Below are positions 38,484-48,055 of a stretch of 64,000 bases of DNA, one piece after another. The DNA comes from Mycobacterium sp. ITM-2016-00318 (GTDB lineage Bacteria; Actinomycetota; Actinomycetes; Mycobacteriales; Mycobacteriaceae), in NCBI RefSeq assembly GCF_002968285.2, contig NZ_CP134400.1:2294001-2358000 (forward strand), given 5' to 3'. The notes beneath the pieces are model-generated. The model was not told the DNA's origin. It ran no database searches and worked only from the letters and a program-made list of their open reading frames with translations. The translations under genes and the position numbers were made by a program. Position 1 is the first letter of the stretch, and each line of letters starts with the position of its first letter.

Positions 38484-38518
38484 ATGTGATTTCTTTGCTG
38501 ATTCAATCGAAATCACAT
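38484..38518. promoter_or_regulatory. 10-bp inverted repeat upstream of the GGDEF-EAL gene
   Basis: ATGTGATTTC (38484-38493) and GAAATCACAT (38509-38518) are exact complements around a 15-nt A/T-rich spacer, just after the chdC stop. There is no T-run on either side, so it is more likely an operator for the next gene than a terminator. Confidence 0.5.
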
Positions 38519-38613
38519 GAATCCAAACTACGGCGTCAAGTTTGGCAACATTTCTCCTGGCTGATCGCCACGCCGCGAGTGCCGAAAGCGCCTTCATAGC
38601 GGTGAATCGGCAA

Positions 38614-41051
38614 ATGGAGACGTACGTTTGCTGCAATGGTTTCTATACCGTCGGATTGTTGCTAGGTTTGCACAGTGTCGAAACCGCGTGGGTGGGGGTC
38701 GGCGCTGTCGTCGGGGGTGTTGCGTTCGCCGCGACACTGATCGCGCAGTGGGGCGGTCCGGTGGTCGCGCTCATCGTCTCGCAATACGGGCTGCTCGTCT
38801 TCGTCATCTTCGCTGCCGTGTGCTGCGGGCTGGCGGCCAGGTCGGCGGCGGCGGGCAGGCAACGAAACGCCTGGATCGCGATGATGGCCGGGTTGACCGG
38901 TTGGGCGATCGGCGAGGCGCTGTGGATCTACTACGAGTCCATTGCTCACCAGCCGCCGTTTCCATCGCTCGCCGACGCCGGTTATCTGCTTTTCCCGATC
39001 GGTGCGGCCGTCGCGATGGTGCTGTTCCCCGTCGGCTATTCGGGCCATTCCCGCGCGCGATTCGTGCTCGACGGGCTCATCGTCGCGGGCGCGCTCTTCG
39101 AGATCTCCTGGGTCCTGGTGTTGCGGCCCATCTTCGAATCCGACGCCACCAGTGCGTTGGCGGCGACACTCGCGCTTGCCTATCCCGTTTCGGACATCGT
39201 GATCGTCACCGTCGCGGTGCTGGTCCTCGCCCGGGCGCGAACCGGTCGGCGCATAACGCTGGCGATGCTGACCGTGGGCGTTGTCTGCATGGCGTTGTCA
39301 GACGGCGCGTTCGCCTACCTCACCGCCCACAACGTGTACGCGAGTGGGCGTGTCATCGACATCGGCTGGGCGGTGGCGTTCCTGACGTTCGGGATGCCGG
39401 CGCTGATGAGCCGCCGGGTGCCCGAGACAGAGGTGGAGATCTCGCAGGTGCCGTCGAAGATCTCGGTGTGGTTGCCCTATGTGCCGGTTGCCATCGCCGC
39501 GTTCGTGTGTGTGCCCGCCTACTTCCCGACCCCCGGCCTCGGCCCGATCTTCGTGTCGTCGACCCTGCTGATGAGCGCGGTGATGGCGCGGCAGTACATG
39601 GTGGTGCGGCAGAACCAGCGCCTGCTGTCGATGGTCGCCGACCAGGCGCTGCGCGACACCCTCACCGGGCTGGCGAACCGCGACCTGTTCAACGACCGGC
39701 TGATGCACGCCGTGCAGGTGCACGAGCAAGACAAACAGTCGGTGGCGGTGCTCTCGATGGATCTCGACGACTTCAAGCTGGTCAACGACAGCCTCGGGCA
39801 TCCCGCCGGTGAGGCATTGCTTATTCAGGCCGCCGAGCGGTTGCAGGGCTGCGTGCGGACATCCGACACGGTGGCTCGTGTGGGCGGCGACGAGTTCGCC
39901 GTCCTGATGGAAGGCCTGCCGGAGCTGTCGCGGTTGGTGGCGCACCGCGTGGTCGCGGCCTTCGAGGAACCGTTCGTCATCGACGGCCAGCAGCTGCTGA
40001 TGCGGCCCAGTGTCGGTCTGGCGGTGGCGTCGTCGGCCAACCCTGACCTGTCGGCGGATCTGCTACTCAAGCAGGCCGACGTGGCGATGTATTCGGCCAA
40101 GCGCTCGAAATCTGGTGGGCTGCACACGTTCACGCCGGATATGGCGCTCGCCGATCCGGGTGAGTTCGAGCTGACCGCCGAGGCGAGAGAAGGCGCCGAG
40201 CCCAGCGCGGCGGTGCGGCTGCTCGGCGAGTTGCGCCACGCCATCGATCACGGCGATCTCTCGGTGTTCTACCAACCGAAATTCGACCTGCGCAGCGGCG
40301 ACGTCGTCGGCGTCGAAGCCCTCGTGCGGTGGCCTCACCCACCCGGGGCCTGCTCGGACCCGCGCATTTCCTGCCGCTGGTTCGTAAGCGCGGCCTGATG
40401 AAGGCGGTCACCGATCTGGTGCTGACGCAGGTGCTCGATGATGCCGCCGAATGGCAGGCGATGGGTATCGGGGTCCCGATCGCGGTGAACGTGTTCGCAC
40501 CGTCACTCGGCGATCTGGACCTGCCGACGCACATCGCCTCGGCGCTCTCGACGCGCGGGCTGAGTCCCGAAGACCTGACCATCGAGATCACCGAGGACTT
40601 CCTCCTCGACAACATCGAGCGCACCCGTTCGGTGCTGGAAAGGCTGCGCCAGAAGGGCATTCGAATTGCGATCGACGACTTCGGGAGCGGTTATTCGGCG
40701 TTGTGGTACCTGCGCGAGCTGGCGATCGACGAGGTCAAACTCGACAGGCACTTCATCGCGCCGATCCGGGTCGACGCGCGCGCGGCCGCCGTGGTGCGCG
40801 GTGTCGTCGATCTGGCGCGCGTTCTCGGCGTCACGACGGTCGCCGAGGGTGTGGAGAACGCCGAGACCGCGGAGCGGCTTCGCGAGTTCGGCTGCGAGGT
40901 GGCACAGGGGTACTACTACAGCCCGCCGGTCAGCGCCGCGGCGATGATGAACATGCTGGCGGCCGGCCACCCGAAACACGCGACCCAGGTCGAGTTCGAG
41001 AAGTTGGAGGCTACGAGCCTGCAGGCACCAGTCGCAGTGAAATCGAGTTGA
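38614..41051 (+). pseudogene. membrane GGDEF-EAL c-di-GMP enzyme, frameshifted
   Basis: The first frame encodes about ten membrane helices, then a GGDEF domain with the intact signature VGGDEFAVL and DTLTGLANRDLFNDRL. The start of an EAL domain follows (YQPKFDLRSGDVVGVEALVRWPHP, cut to its core GVEALVRW). Near 40338-40345 one base is missing; the first frame stops at 40398. The rest of the EAL domain continues in the next frame (TRGLLGPAHFLPLVRKRGL, IAIDDFGSGYSALWYL, AEGVENAETAERLREFGCE). Unbroken it would be a dual diguanylate cyclase/phosphodiesterase. As read, only the cyclase half can be made. The ATG at 38614 is one of several possible starts. Confidence 0.8.
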
Positions 41052-41427
41052 TGCAGTAGCGCTGGTCGGTCGGCGTCGGGTACCCCTCGCCTTCGAACAC
41101 GTGGCCGAGATGGCTGTGGCAGTTGGCGCACAACACCTCGACGCGGGTCATGCCCATCGAGTTGTCGGTCCGCAGGATCACCGCTTCCGACTTGGCCGGG
41201 TCGTAGAACGACGGCCATCCGCAGTGGGATTCGAACTTCTCGGTGCTGCGGAACAGTTCGGCGCCGCAGGCCCGGCACTCGTAGACGCCTTCGGTCTCGG
41301 TGTCGGTGTACTCCCCGACGAACGGCCGCTCGGTGCCGGCTTCGCGCAGTACGGCGAACTCGGCTGGGCTGAGCTTTTCGCGCCACTCATCGTCGGTGAG
41401 TTCGACTCTGGGCTGTGGAGAGGTCAT
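41011..41427 (-). CDS. msrB: peptide-methionine (R)-S-oxide reductase
   Basis: This 138-residue enzyme reduces methionine-R-sulfoxide in proteins. Two CxxC zinc pairs (ECRACGAELF and VLCANCHSHLGHVF), the substrate-binding HCGWPSF, and the catalytic Cys in DQRYCINS are all present. Size is typical. It overlaps the 3' end of the GGDEF-EAL gene by 41 bp, tail to tail, as expected when a newer neighbour was placed beside the conserved msrB (Rv2674). Confidence 0.96.
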   Translation of the reverse strand: MTSPQPRVELTDDEWREKLSPAEFAVLREAGTERPFVGEYTDTETEGVYECRACGAELFRSTEKFESHCGWPSFYDPAKSEAVILRTDNSMGMTRVEVLCANCHSHLGHVFEGEGYPTPTDQRYCINSISLRLVPAGS

Positions 41428-41445
41428 CTGTCCACGCTAGCGCAG

Positions 41446-42729
41446 TCAGGACGCAACGATGTCGCGCAGAAATCGTCGGCTCGCCAGGAAGTAGAACACG
41501 ATGGCGAGTACCTGCATGGCCGGCACGATCAGCAGCATCGCGCGGCCAAGCGACATGTTTCCCATTTCGGGCTTCAGCGCGTCGCTGATGACACCGGTGA
41601 TGAACGGCCCGAGCGATCCCGCCATCGCGCAGACGAACAGAAACACCGCCGACGCAGTCGCGCGTTGCGACGCATGTGCCAGCCGCTGGATGGCCGCGAT
41701 GGACGGAGCCATGTACGCGACGCCGGCGATGCAGCTCAATGCAATGAACCAGACGGCAAACACATTGCTCTCGACGATGAAGGCCAACCACGAAAACGGA
41801 AGTATCGCAGCGATCATCACGATCGTGAGCCACATCAGCCACCGAGGATCCCTCGCCGACAGCCGATCGGCCAGTCGGCCAATGATGAGCAGACTCGAAA
41901 TTCCGGTCACGCCCGCCGCGATGCCGTACTGCACGCCGACCTGGCCAAGCGACATGCCGTGGGCCCGGATGAGGAACGCGGGCCCGAACGTCGAGACCGA
42001 ATAGCCGGCCACCGCTATGCACCCGGCGGCGCCGAGAAGGGCGAGAAAACTGGGCTTCTTCACCAGATCCCACGCACCACCGGGTTGCGCACTTTCATCG
42101 GGGTCGACGGCGGGCATGGCCTGACGCTTCCCGAGGATAAGAAGCACAAGTGGGGCGAACAACACGCTGATCGCGCCCATCAGCACGAACGTGGTGCGCC
42201 AGCCGAACGCCTCGGCGAGCAGTCCGCCCGCCATCAGGCTGGCCGCGCTTGACAACGGAATGGACAACGTGATGAAGGCCAGTGGTGCAGCGCGCCGTTC
42301 CGGGGCGAAATTACGCGCCACGTAGGCGTGCGCGGCGGGGGTGCTGCCCGCCTCGCCGATCGCCACGCCGATCCGGGTAAAAGCGAGTTGCAGGCCCGAA
42401 GTGACCACGCCCCCAAGCATTGTCATCGTGCCCCACAGCGTCAGACAGCTCGAGATCACGAGGCCGAAGACGCCGCGGTCGGCGACGCGGGCTATCGCGA
42501 TGCCGACGACGGCGTAGACCGCGAGGAAACCGAAACCGTTGATGAGGCCTATTGCGGTGTCCGACAGGGACAACTCGAGTCTGATCGGCTCGGCAAGAAC
42601 GGCTGGCAGGAAACGGTCGATGTAGTTGAGGGTGCCGACGGCTGCGAGGAGCAGCACCGCCGCCCAGGCGCGTCGCGCGGTGTGTGTGGTTTGCGCAACG
42701 CTTTCCGGAGGAGCGGGCGCGGCCGTCAT
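41446..42729 (-). CDS. MFS transporter coupled to aftC
   Basis: This 427-residue protein has about 12 membrane helices and the MFS motif A-like GIAIARVADRGVFGL. The first helix contains LNYIDRFLPAVLAEPIR, the ordering seen in Spinster-like and other organic-anion or lipid carriers. Its ATG overlaps the aftC stop codon by 4 bp (ATGA). Translation of the transporter is therefore coupled to an arabinan-synthesis enzyme, which hints at a substrate linked to cell-wall polysaccharide or lipid. That link is inference. It is absent between aftC and msrB in M. tuberculosis. Confidence 0.86.
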   Translation of the reverse strand: MTAAPAPPESVAQTTHTARRAWAAVLLLAAVGTLNYIDRFLPAVLAEPIRLELSLSDTAIGLINGFGFLAVYAVVGIAIARVADRGVFGLVISSCLTLWGTMTMLGGVVTSGLQLAFTRIGVAIGEAGSTPAAHAYVARNFAPERRAAPLAFITLSIPLSSAASLMAGGLLAEAFGWRTTFVLMGAISVLFAPLVLLILGKRQAMPAVDPDESAQPGGAWDLVKKPSFLALLGAAGCIAVAGYSVSTFGPAFLIRAHGMSLGQVGVQYGIAAGVTGISSLLIIGRLADRLSARDPRWLMWLTIVMIAAILPFSWLAFIVESNVFAVWFIALSCIAGVAYMAPSIAAIQRLAHASQRATASAVFLFVCAMAGSLGPFITGVISDALKPEMGNMSLGRAMLLIVPAMQVLAIVFYFLASRRFLRDIVAS

Positions 42730-44051
42730 CCGGACGGGACGGCCCTGGGTTCGTCGGGTTCGCTCGTCTCGTGGGGTATCTTCTTGACCATCCACGGCGG
42801 GTCGATGCCTTCGTCCAGTCTGCGCTCGGCTTTGGCGTCGAGGTAGCGGAAGTAGAGCGCACAGAACACCACGATCAACATCAGCGACCAGCCGTAGGTG
42901 ATCTTCATGTACTCCAGGAAGCGGCCGGTGGTGGGCCACCGCCACATCAGCCACCGATCCATCGTCAAGAACCCGTAGGTCGCCAGCCACGCCGGCCAAC
43001 TGCGCACCACCGAGTTCGGCAGCACGACGGTCATCAGGAACGGGAACAACATCATCGAGTAGTAGCCCTGCGCCAGCGAAAGCACCAACCACGATGTCAG
43101 TAGGAGGACGCCTGACGACGTCAGCATCCAGAACAGCGGATCGCGGGTCCGGTAGTACTTGTACAGCAGCCAGAGGCTGACGACCGCGAGCACTGTGAAG
43201 GTGATCCGCAGCAGCAGGATGAACCACACCGGCAACCCGTAGTAGATGCCGTTGCCCTCGATCGAGCTGTTGAAGTAGTCGCGGGTGCTGAGAATGTATG
43301 GGACAGTGCGCGTCACGAAATTCATCGGGTCCGACACCAGCGGCCATGCCGCCCCGTTGAACACCAACGGAACGGCGACTGCCGCCACCAGTACCCGCCA
43401 CTGCTTGTTGAGCAACGGCAACAGGAGCAGCACGGCCAACACCGGTTTCACCACAAGCGACAGACCGATCGCCACGCCGGCCCACCATTGATCGTTGACC
43501 TTGCCCGACAGCAGCCATCGGAAGAACAGCACTTCGGCGAGCAGCACGCAGCCGTTGATATTGGTGAACACGATGGTGTTGGTCACCGACTCGGTGAGGA
43601 ACATGGCCACAAGCAGTGCAGGCAGTGCCACGGAGGTCAGCGAGAAGCCGAACAGCCGCACCATCAGGCACGCGGCGACGATCATGGCGACGGTGTTGAG
43701 GGCGACGAACCAGTTGTGCGACGCGAAGACCGGCATGTAGCCGAACGGAGCCATCAACAATGTGCCGCCCGGCGGGTACAGGTAGTGCGGGTCGACATAG
43801 TTGAAGTGCTCGTTGTAGATGTCCCAGCCGCGCCTGAAGTTACTGACCGCGCGGTACACCGGCCCGAAATCGTCGGTGATGTAGCCGTTGGCGGCCATCA
43901 CATAGCTGCGGTGAGCGATCGACATGATGGCGATCGGCCACAGTATCGACCGCAGTACCGTCGCCGCGCTGGGCGGGGACGTGCGAGGTCGGAAGAGATT
44001 CAGCAGGCCGGAACGAATGGAGTCTGGTGCCGCCACCAGCGAACCGTACAC
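42726..44051 (-). CDS. aftC: alpha-(1->3)-arabinofuranosyltransferase AftC
   Basis: This 441-residue polytopic GT-C enzyme adds alpha-1,3 branches to arabinan in arabinogalactan and lipoarabinomannan, using decaprenyl-phosphoryl-arabinose. It has about 10 membrane helices and the catalytic periplasmic loop ITDDFGPVYRAVSNFRRGW with HYLYPPGGTLLMAPFGYMP, nearly identical to Rv2673. The GTG at 44051 reproduces the M. tuberculosis N-terminus (VYGSLVAAPDSIRSGL). It is 20 bp downstream of the exported hydrolase gene, so one transcript is likely. Confidence 0.94.
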   Translation of the reverse strand: MYGSLVAAPDSIRSGLLNLFRPRTSPPSAATVLRSILWPIAIMSIAHRSYVMAANGYITDDFGPVYRAVSNFRRGWDIYNEHFNYVDPHYLYPPGGTLLMAPFGYMPVFASHNWFVALNTVAMIVAACLMVRLFGFSLTSVALPALLVAMFLTESVTNTIVFTNINGCVLLAEVLFFRWLLSGKVNDQWWAGVAIGLSLVVKPVLAVLLLLPLLNKQWRVLVAAVAVPLVFNGAAWPLVSDPMNFVTRTVPYILSTRDYFNSSIEGNGIYYGLPVWFILLLRITFTVLAVVSLWLLYKYYRTRDPLFWMLTSSGVLLLTSWLVLSLAQGYYSMMLFPFLMTVVLPNSVVRSWPAWLATYGFLTMDRWLMWRWPTTGRFLEYMKITYGWSLMLIVVFCALYFRYLDAKAERRLDEGIDPPWMVKKIPHETSEPDEPRAVPSG

Positions 44052-44071
44052 CGACGGCGCCCGCGGCAGGA

Positions 44072-45640
44072 TCAGGCGGGGCAGTAAGTGTCGGTGGGCG
44101 GCAGGTTGCCGCTGTCCAGATACGCGGTGACCGGTGCCAACGCGCACTCCGAGTAGATGCTGGCGCCGTGCCCGATGCCCTGCCAGATCACCCGCTTGCT
44201 GGACGCGCCCGCGTTGATGATGGTGGCGGCGACCTGCGAGACGCCTTCGTTGCCGACGATCGGGTCGTTCTGCACGCCGAGCAACAGCACTGGGATCTTG
44301 AGGTTCTTCGGCTCCTCCGGCGCGGACCCGCTTGGCCAGTTCAGGCACTCGACCATGCTGAGCGCGCCGACGCCGCCGAACTGCGGGTAGAGCTTGGGCC
44401 ACGCGACGACCAGTTCGCGGACGCGGTCGGGGGTGGGCCGGTTCAGGGCGTCGCTGCACGAGTTGACGAATTGACCGTCGCTCTGGCGCAGGGTGTCGGC
44501 CTGGTTGATCAAATTGTTCATCTGGTTGACGTCACCGGAGCGTGCCGCGGCCACCGCGCCGGCGATGCTGTTGGTGGTCGCGGTGCGGTCGCCGCGCGGG
44601 TAGGCGAGCGCCGTGCTGATCGCGTCGGCGACGGTGGCGACCGCCGCTCCGCCGGGCCCGTTTCCGGCCCGCGCGTCGGTGAACAGGGCGTCGACGGCCG
44701 CCTTGGGGTCGGGTCCGAGCGGGCAGTTGGTGGCGGCGCACTGCGAGGCGAAGGCGTCCAGCGCGGTCTGCTCACCTTTCACCTGCTGTTCGGTGGCGGC
44801 TTCGGCCGCGATGCCTAGCGGCAGGGGAGAGTCGAGCACCAGCCGCGCCACCTTGCCGGGGTGCGAGCCCGCATAGGCCAGCGCGACCTGGGCCCCGTTG
44901 CCGATGCCCAGCAGTGCGATCGACGGCACATCCCAGGTGCTGCGCAGCCGTTCGATGTCTTCGGCGGCGTGCGAGTTGTCGTAGGCCGAGTCGCCGGGTG
45001 CGATGGTGTCGGTGCAGCTGGTGGTGGCGGTCATCGTGATGGCGCTGAGGTTGGCGACGGGATCGTCGCCGGATTGGAACTGCGCCTGATCCAGCATCTC
45101 CTGGCGGTCGAAAAGGTCGCGGCAGTCGATCGAGCTGGACGTGCCCATGCCGCGCCGGTCGACCGCCACGATCGGGTGGCTCTTGAGCACATCGGTGCCT
45201 GCGCGCGACAGCCAGACCGGCAGCTGGACCGAGGTCGGCAGATCGGATCCGGTCGTCATCACAAGCGGACCGGCGTCCTCGGGCGTCTGCGCGGAGCGGG
45301 CCCGCACCACACCGATGCTGATCGATCCGGTGGCGCCGTTGATCGGGTCGAGGTCGGCGTCGTAGGTGGCACAGTCCAGCGTGACACCGGGCAGCGGTTC
45401 CGTCGCGGAATCGCTGAACACCTCGGAGGAGCAGTTACGCCAGGACAAATCGTTCTTCGGCGCCTCGATCGCCGGTGGGCCGTCTGCCTTGTTCTCGGCG
45501 GGCGGCTTGCCCTGGGGGCGCGCGCCGGAGTCGGTGGCGTAGCGCGGATCGGCGGCCAGCAGCGGCGCGCATCCGGCCAGCAAAGCCGACAGAACGACGG
45601 TCGAGGTGCTCAGGGCACGAACGAGGCGACGCCGACGCAT
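44072..45640 (-). CDS. exported alpha/beta hydrolase lipoprotein (TAP-like, Rv2672)
   Basis: This 522-residue protein has an N-terminal signal with lipobox LLAGC (Cys near residue 24). The alpha/beta-hydrolase domain follows, with HPIVAVDRRGMGTSSSIDC, the nucleophile elbow ALLGIGNGAQVALAYAG and the TAP-like C-terminal domain (IPVLLLGVQNDPIVGNEG). The elbow reads GIGNG, so the usual Ser is replaced by Asn and the catalytic residue needs checking. It resembles the Rv2672 possible protease. It should be anchored at the outer face of the membrane. Confidence 0.86.
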   Translation of the reverse strand: MRRRRLVRALSTSTVVLSALLAGCAPLLAADPRYATDSGARPQGKPPAENKADGPPAIEAPKNDLSWRNCSSEVFSDSATEPLPGVTLDCATYDADLDPINGATGSISIGVVRARSAQTPEDAGPLVMTTGSDLPTSVQLPVWLSRAGTDVLKSHPIVAVDRRGMGTSSSIDCRDLFDRQEMLDQAQFQSGDDPVANLSAITMTATTSCTDTIAPGDSAYDNSHAAEDIERLRSTWDVPSIALLGIGNGAQVALAYAGSHPGKVARLVLDSPLPLGIAAEAATEQQVKGEQTALDAFASQCAATNCPLGPDPKAAVDALFTDARAGNGPGGAAVATVADAISTALAYPRGDRTATTNSIAGAVAAARSGDVNQMNNLINQADTLRQSDGQFVNSCSDALNRPTPDRVRELVVAWPKLYPQFGGVGALSMVECLNWPSGSAPEEPKNLKIPVLLLGVQNDPIVGNEGVSQVAATIINAGASSKRVIWQGIGHGASIYSECALAPVTAYLDSGNLPPTDTYCPA

Positions 45641-45664
45641 GAAACCACAGTACTGATACGCCGG

Positions 45665-46438
45665 TTACCGACCTCGCACGTAGCGCGCGTACAGATAGCC
45701 GGCGTCGTCGGTGAGCAGGTGGCCGCGCCGCATCGGGGTGTGTACCTGCCCGCGACCGGTGGCGATCCGGTCGGCCGCGCCACCGACCAGCAGCGGCGCG
45801 ATCGTCACGCACAGCTCGTCGAGCAGCTCCTGTTCGATCAGCACGCCGAGGATTGCGGGGCCGCCCTCGACGAGGACGCGGAACAGCTTTCGGTCAGCCA
45901 GCGCTTTCAGCGCGTCTGCGAGCTCCACTCGATCCGACCGCGGACCCGAGGCGTCGATGACCTCGGCGACCGACCCGAGCCTGCCGGTGGCATCGGCGAC
46001 GGCGTCGGCACAGGTGAGGATCAGCGGCGAAACCTCGGTGCGGGTGAACAGCTTGGCGTCGTGGTCGAGCATGGCGCTGTTGGTGAGGACGGCGATGGGC
46101 GGCACCTCGGCCTGGCCCCGTTGCCTGCGGGCCTGCCGCTGCGCGGGGCCGAACTGCACGCCGGAGTAGTTCTCCGCCCTCACGGTGCCCGCGCCGACCA
46201 GGATGACGTCGGCGAGCTGACGCATGAGCGCGAACACCGCGCGGTCGCCGGACCCGCCGAGGCCGCCGGACTTGCCGTCGGCGGTCGCACCGCCGTCGAG
46301 GCTGGCGATCATGTTGCCGCGCACCCAGCACGACGGCGGGTCGTCGGGATAGGCGTAGAAGCCGGGCAGCCGATTCTCGTCGATTGATTCGGCGGTGTCC
46401 AGCGATGTGAACCGGATACCAGCAGCGTCGTCGGGCAT
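45665..46438 (-). CDS. pyrimidine reductase family protein (RibD C-terminal domain)
   Basis: This 257-residue protein has the RibD C-terminal/dihydrofolate-reductase-like fold: NMIASLDGGATADGKSGGLG, VILVGAGTVRAENY and LVEGGPAILGVLIEQELLDE. It corresponds to Rv2671, described as a RibD-like protein that can substitute for dihydrofolate reductase when overproduced. It lacks the deaminase half, so it is not bifunctional RibD. It sits just upstream of the TAP-like gene and diverges from zapE, 34 bp apart. Confidence 0.9.
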   Translation of the reverse strand: MPDDAAGIRFTSLDTAESIDENRLPGFYAYPDDPPSCWVRGNMIASLDGGATADGKSGGLGGSGDRAVFALMRQLADVILVGAGTVRAENYSGVQFGPAQRQARRQRGQAEVPPIAVLTNSAMLDHDAKLFTRTEVSPLILTCADAVADATGRLGSVAEVIDASGPRSDRVELADALKALADRKLFRVLVEGGPAILGVLIEQELLDELCVTIAPLLVGGAADRIATGRGQVHTPMRRGHLLTDDAGYLYARYVRGR

Positions 46439-46472
46439 GGGGTCGATGGAAGCACGTCGTTACAGTTCGTGC

Positions 46473-47540
46473 ATGCAGTCCGCCGCGCACAACAGGAGCG
46501 GGTCTGCCCCTTCCCACCTCGTCGATCGACGCCCGAGTGTCACCCCAGAGCGGTTGATCGCCCAGCTGCACCCGCCGCCGACGTTCGCCGGCGTCAGCTT
46601 CGAGAGCTATCGTCCCGATCCGGCGGAGCCGTCGCAGTCCGCGGCCGTGCAGTCGTGCCTGAGGTTCTGCGACGATGCGCTGGCGCGGCGCGCGGGAAAG
46701 AAACGGCTGTTCGGCAAGCGCGATGTGCTGCCGGGCGGGGGGCTCTATCTCGACGGCGGCTTCGGCGTCGGCAAGACCCACCTGTTGGCGTCGGCGTACT
46801 ACCGGATCTCGAATGACTCGCACGCGCCTGCGGCGTTCGCGACGTTTGGTGAAATGACCCAGCTCGCAGGGGTATTCGGCTTCGTCGAGTGCATCGATCT
46901 GCTCGCCGACTACGCGGTGGTGTGCATCGACGAGTTCGAGCTCGACGACCCCGGCAACACCACGTTGATCTCGCGGCTGCTGTCACAACTGGTCGAACGC
47001 GGTGTCTCGATCGCGGCCACCTCGAACACGCTGCCCGAGCAGCTGGGGGAGGGCCGGTTCGCCGCACAGGACTTCCTGCGTGAAATCAACACGCTTGCAG
47101 CCATTTTCGAGACTATGCGCATCGAGGGGCCGGATTATCGCCATCGTGACCTGCCGCCCGCGCCCGAGCCCCTGACCGACGAGCAGGTCGTCGTCCTCGC
47201 TGCGGAGGTACCGGGCGCCACGGTCGACGACTTCGACGCGTTGTGCGCGCACCTGGCGACGATGCACCCGTCGCGCTATCTGACTCTCATCGAAGGGGTT
47301 CCGTCGGTGTTCATCACCGGTGTCCACCCCGTCGAGGACCAGAACGTGGCGCTTCGACTCGTGGCGCTCACCGACCGCCTTTACGACGCGGGCACCCCGG
47401 TGGTTGCGTCGGGTGCCAAGCTCGACACCGTGTTCAGCGACGAGATGTTGGCGGGCGGGTTCCGCAAGAAGTACCTGCGCGCCACCTCACGATTGCTGGC
47501 GCTGACGACAGCCGGTCAGACTGGGCGCACCATCACGTAG
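46473..47540 (+). CDS. zapE: cell-division-associated AAA+ ATPase ZapE
   Basis: This 355-residue AFG1/ZapE ATPase has Walker A LDGGFGVGKTHLLA (about residue 95), Walker B YAVVCIDEFELDDPG, and sensor region SNTLPEQLGEGRF. ZapE family members act near the Z-ring and membrane-protein turnover. Size matches Rv2670c. The ATG at 46473 is chosen; the longer frame overlaps the divergent RibD-like gene. It ends convergently inside the GNAT gene by 25 bp. Confidence 0.9.
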   Translation: MQSAAHNRSGSAPSHLVDRRPSVTPERLIAQLHPPPTFAGVSFESYRPDPAEPSQSAAVQSCLRFCDDALARRAGKKRLFGKRDVLPGGGLYLDGGFGVGKTHLLASAYYRISNDSHAPAAFATFGEMTQLAGVFGFVECIDLLADYAVVCIDEFELDDPGNTTLISRLLSQLVERGVSIAATSNTLPEQLGEGRFAAQDFLREINTLAAIFETMRIEGPDYRHRDLPPAPEPLTDEQVVVLAAEVPGATVDDFDALCAHLATMHPSRYLTLIEGVPSVFITGVHPVEDQNVALRLVALTDRLYDAGTPVVASGAKLDTVFSDEMLAGGFRKKYLRATSRLLALTTAGQTGRTIT

Positions 47541-48055
47541 TCGTTCTCGATGCGGGTGCCGAGCCGAAACGTCTTGGTGCCGCTGATGGTGAAACCGTGC
47601 TTGGCGTAGAACAGTTGAGCGCGTTGATTGTTCTGGTTGACACCCAGCCAGACGGACTTCGCGTCGAGGTCGGGGGCGCGATGCAGGACCTCGGCCATCA
47701 GCGCAGCGGAGGCGCCTTTACCGTGGCTGTGGGGAAGGACGTACATCTTCGAGATCTCCACCGCCGGACGCACTGTGACGGCCTGCTGCACCGCGTCGTC
47801 GTCGGGTACACCGCGAACAAGCATGGCGTAGCCGGTGATTCGGCCGTCGCGGCGCGCGACGAGGATCAGCCGCTCTGGATCGTTCAGGTAACCGGCGAAG
47901 TGCGTCTGCGTCAGGTTCTCGTCGATGAAGGCGGCCACGTTCTCCGGTGTCACCGACGGCGGGCACGCCAGCGGGAAGGTCGCAGCAGCGACGGCGGCGA
48001 GTTCGGGTAGCTCGGCGGCAGTGGCGGCGGCGACCTCGAGGGTCACACGTTCCAT
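47516..48055 (-). CDS. GNAT-family N-acetyltransferase (Rv2669-like)
   Basis: This 179-residue GNAT protein has strands with ERLILVARRDGRITGYAML. The acetyl-CoA-binding motif A is EISKMYVLPHSHGKGASAALM (core VLPHSHGKGASAAL), then WLGVNQNNQRAQLFYAKHGF. The substrate is unknown. The ATG at 48055 overlaps the upstream DUF1942-type gene by 13 bp, indicating coupling. Confidence 0.9.
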   Translation of the reverse strand: MERVTLEVAAATAAELPELAAVAAATFPLACPPSVTPENVAAFIDENLTQTHFAGYLNDPERLILVARRDGRITGYAMLVRGVPDDDAVQQAVTVRPAVEISKMYVLPHSHGKGASAALMAEVLHRAPDLDAKSVWLGVNQNNQRAQLFYAKHGFTISGTKTFRLGTRIENDYVMVRPV

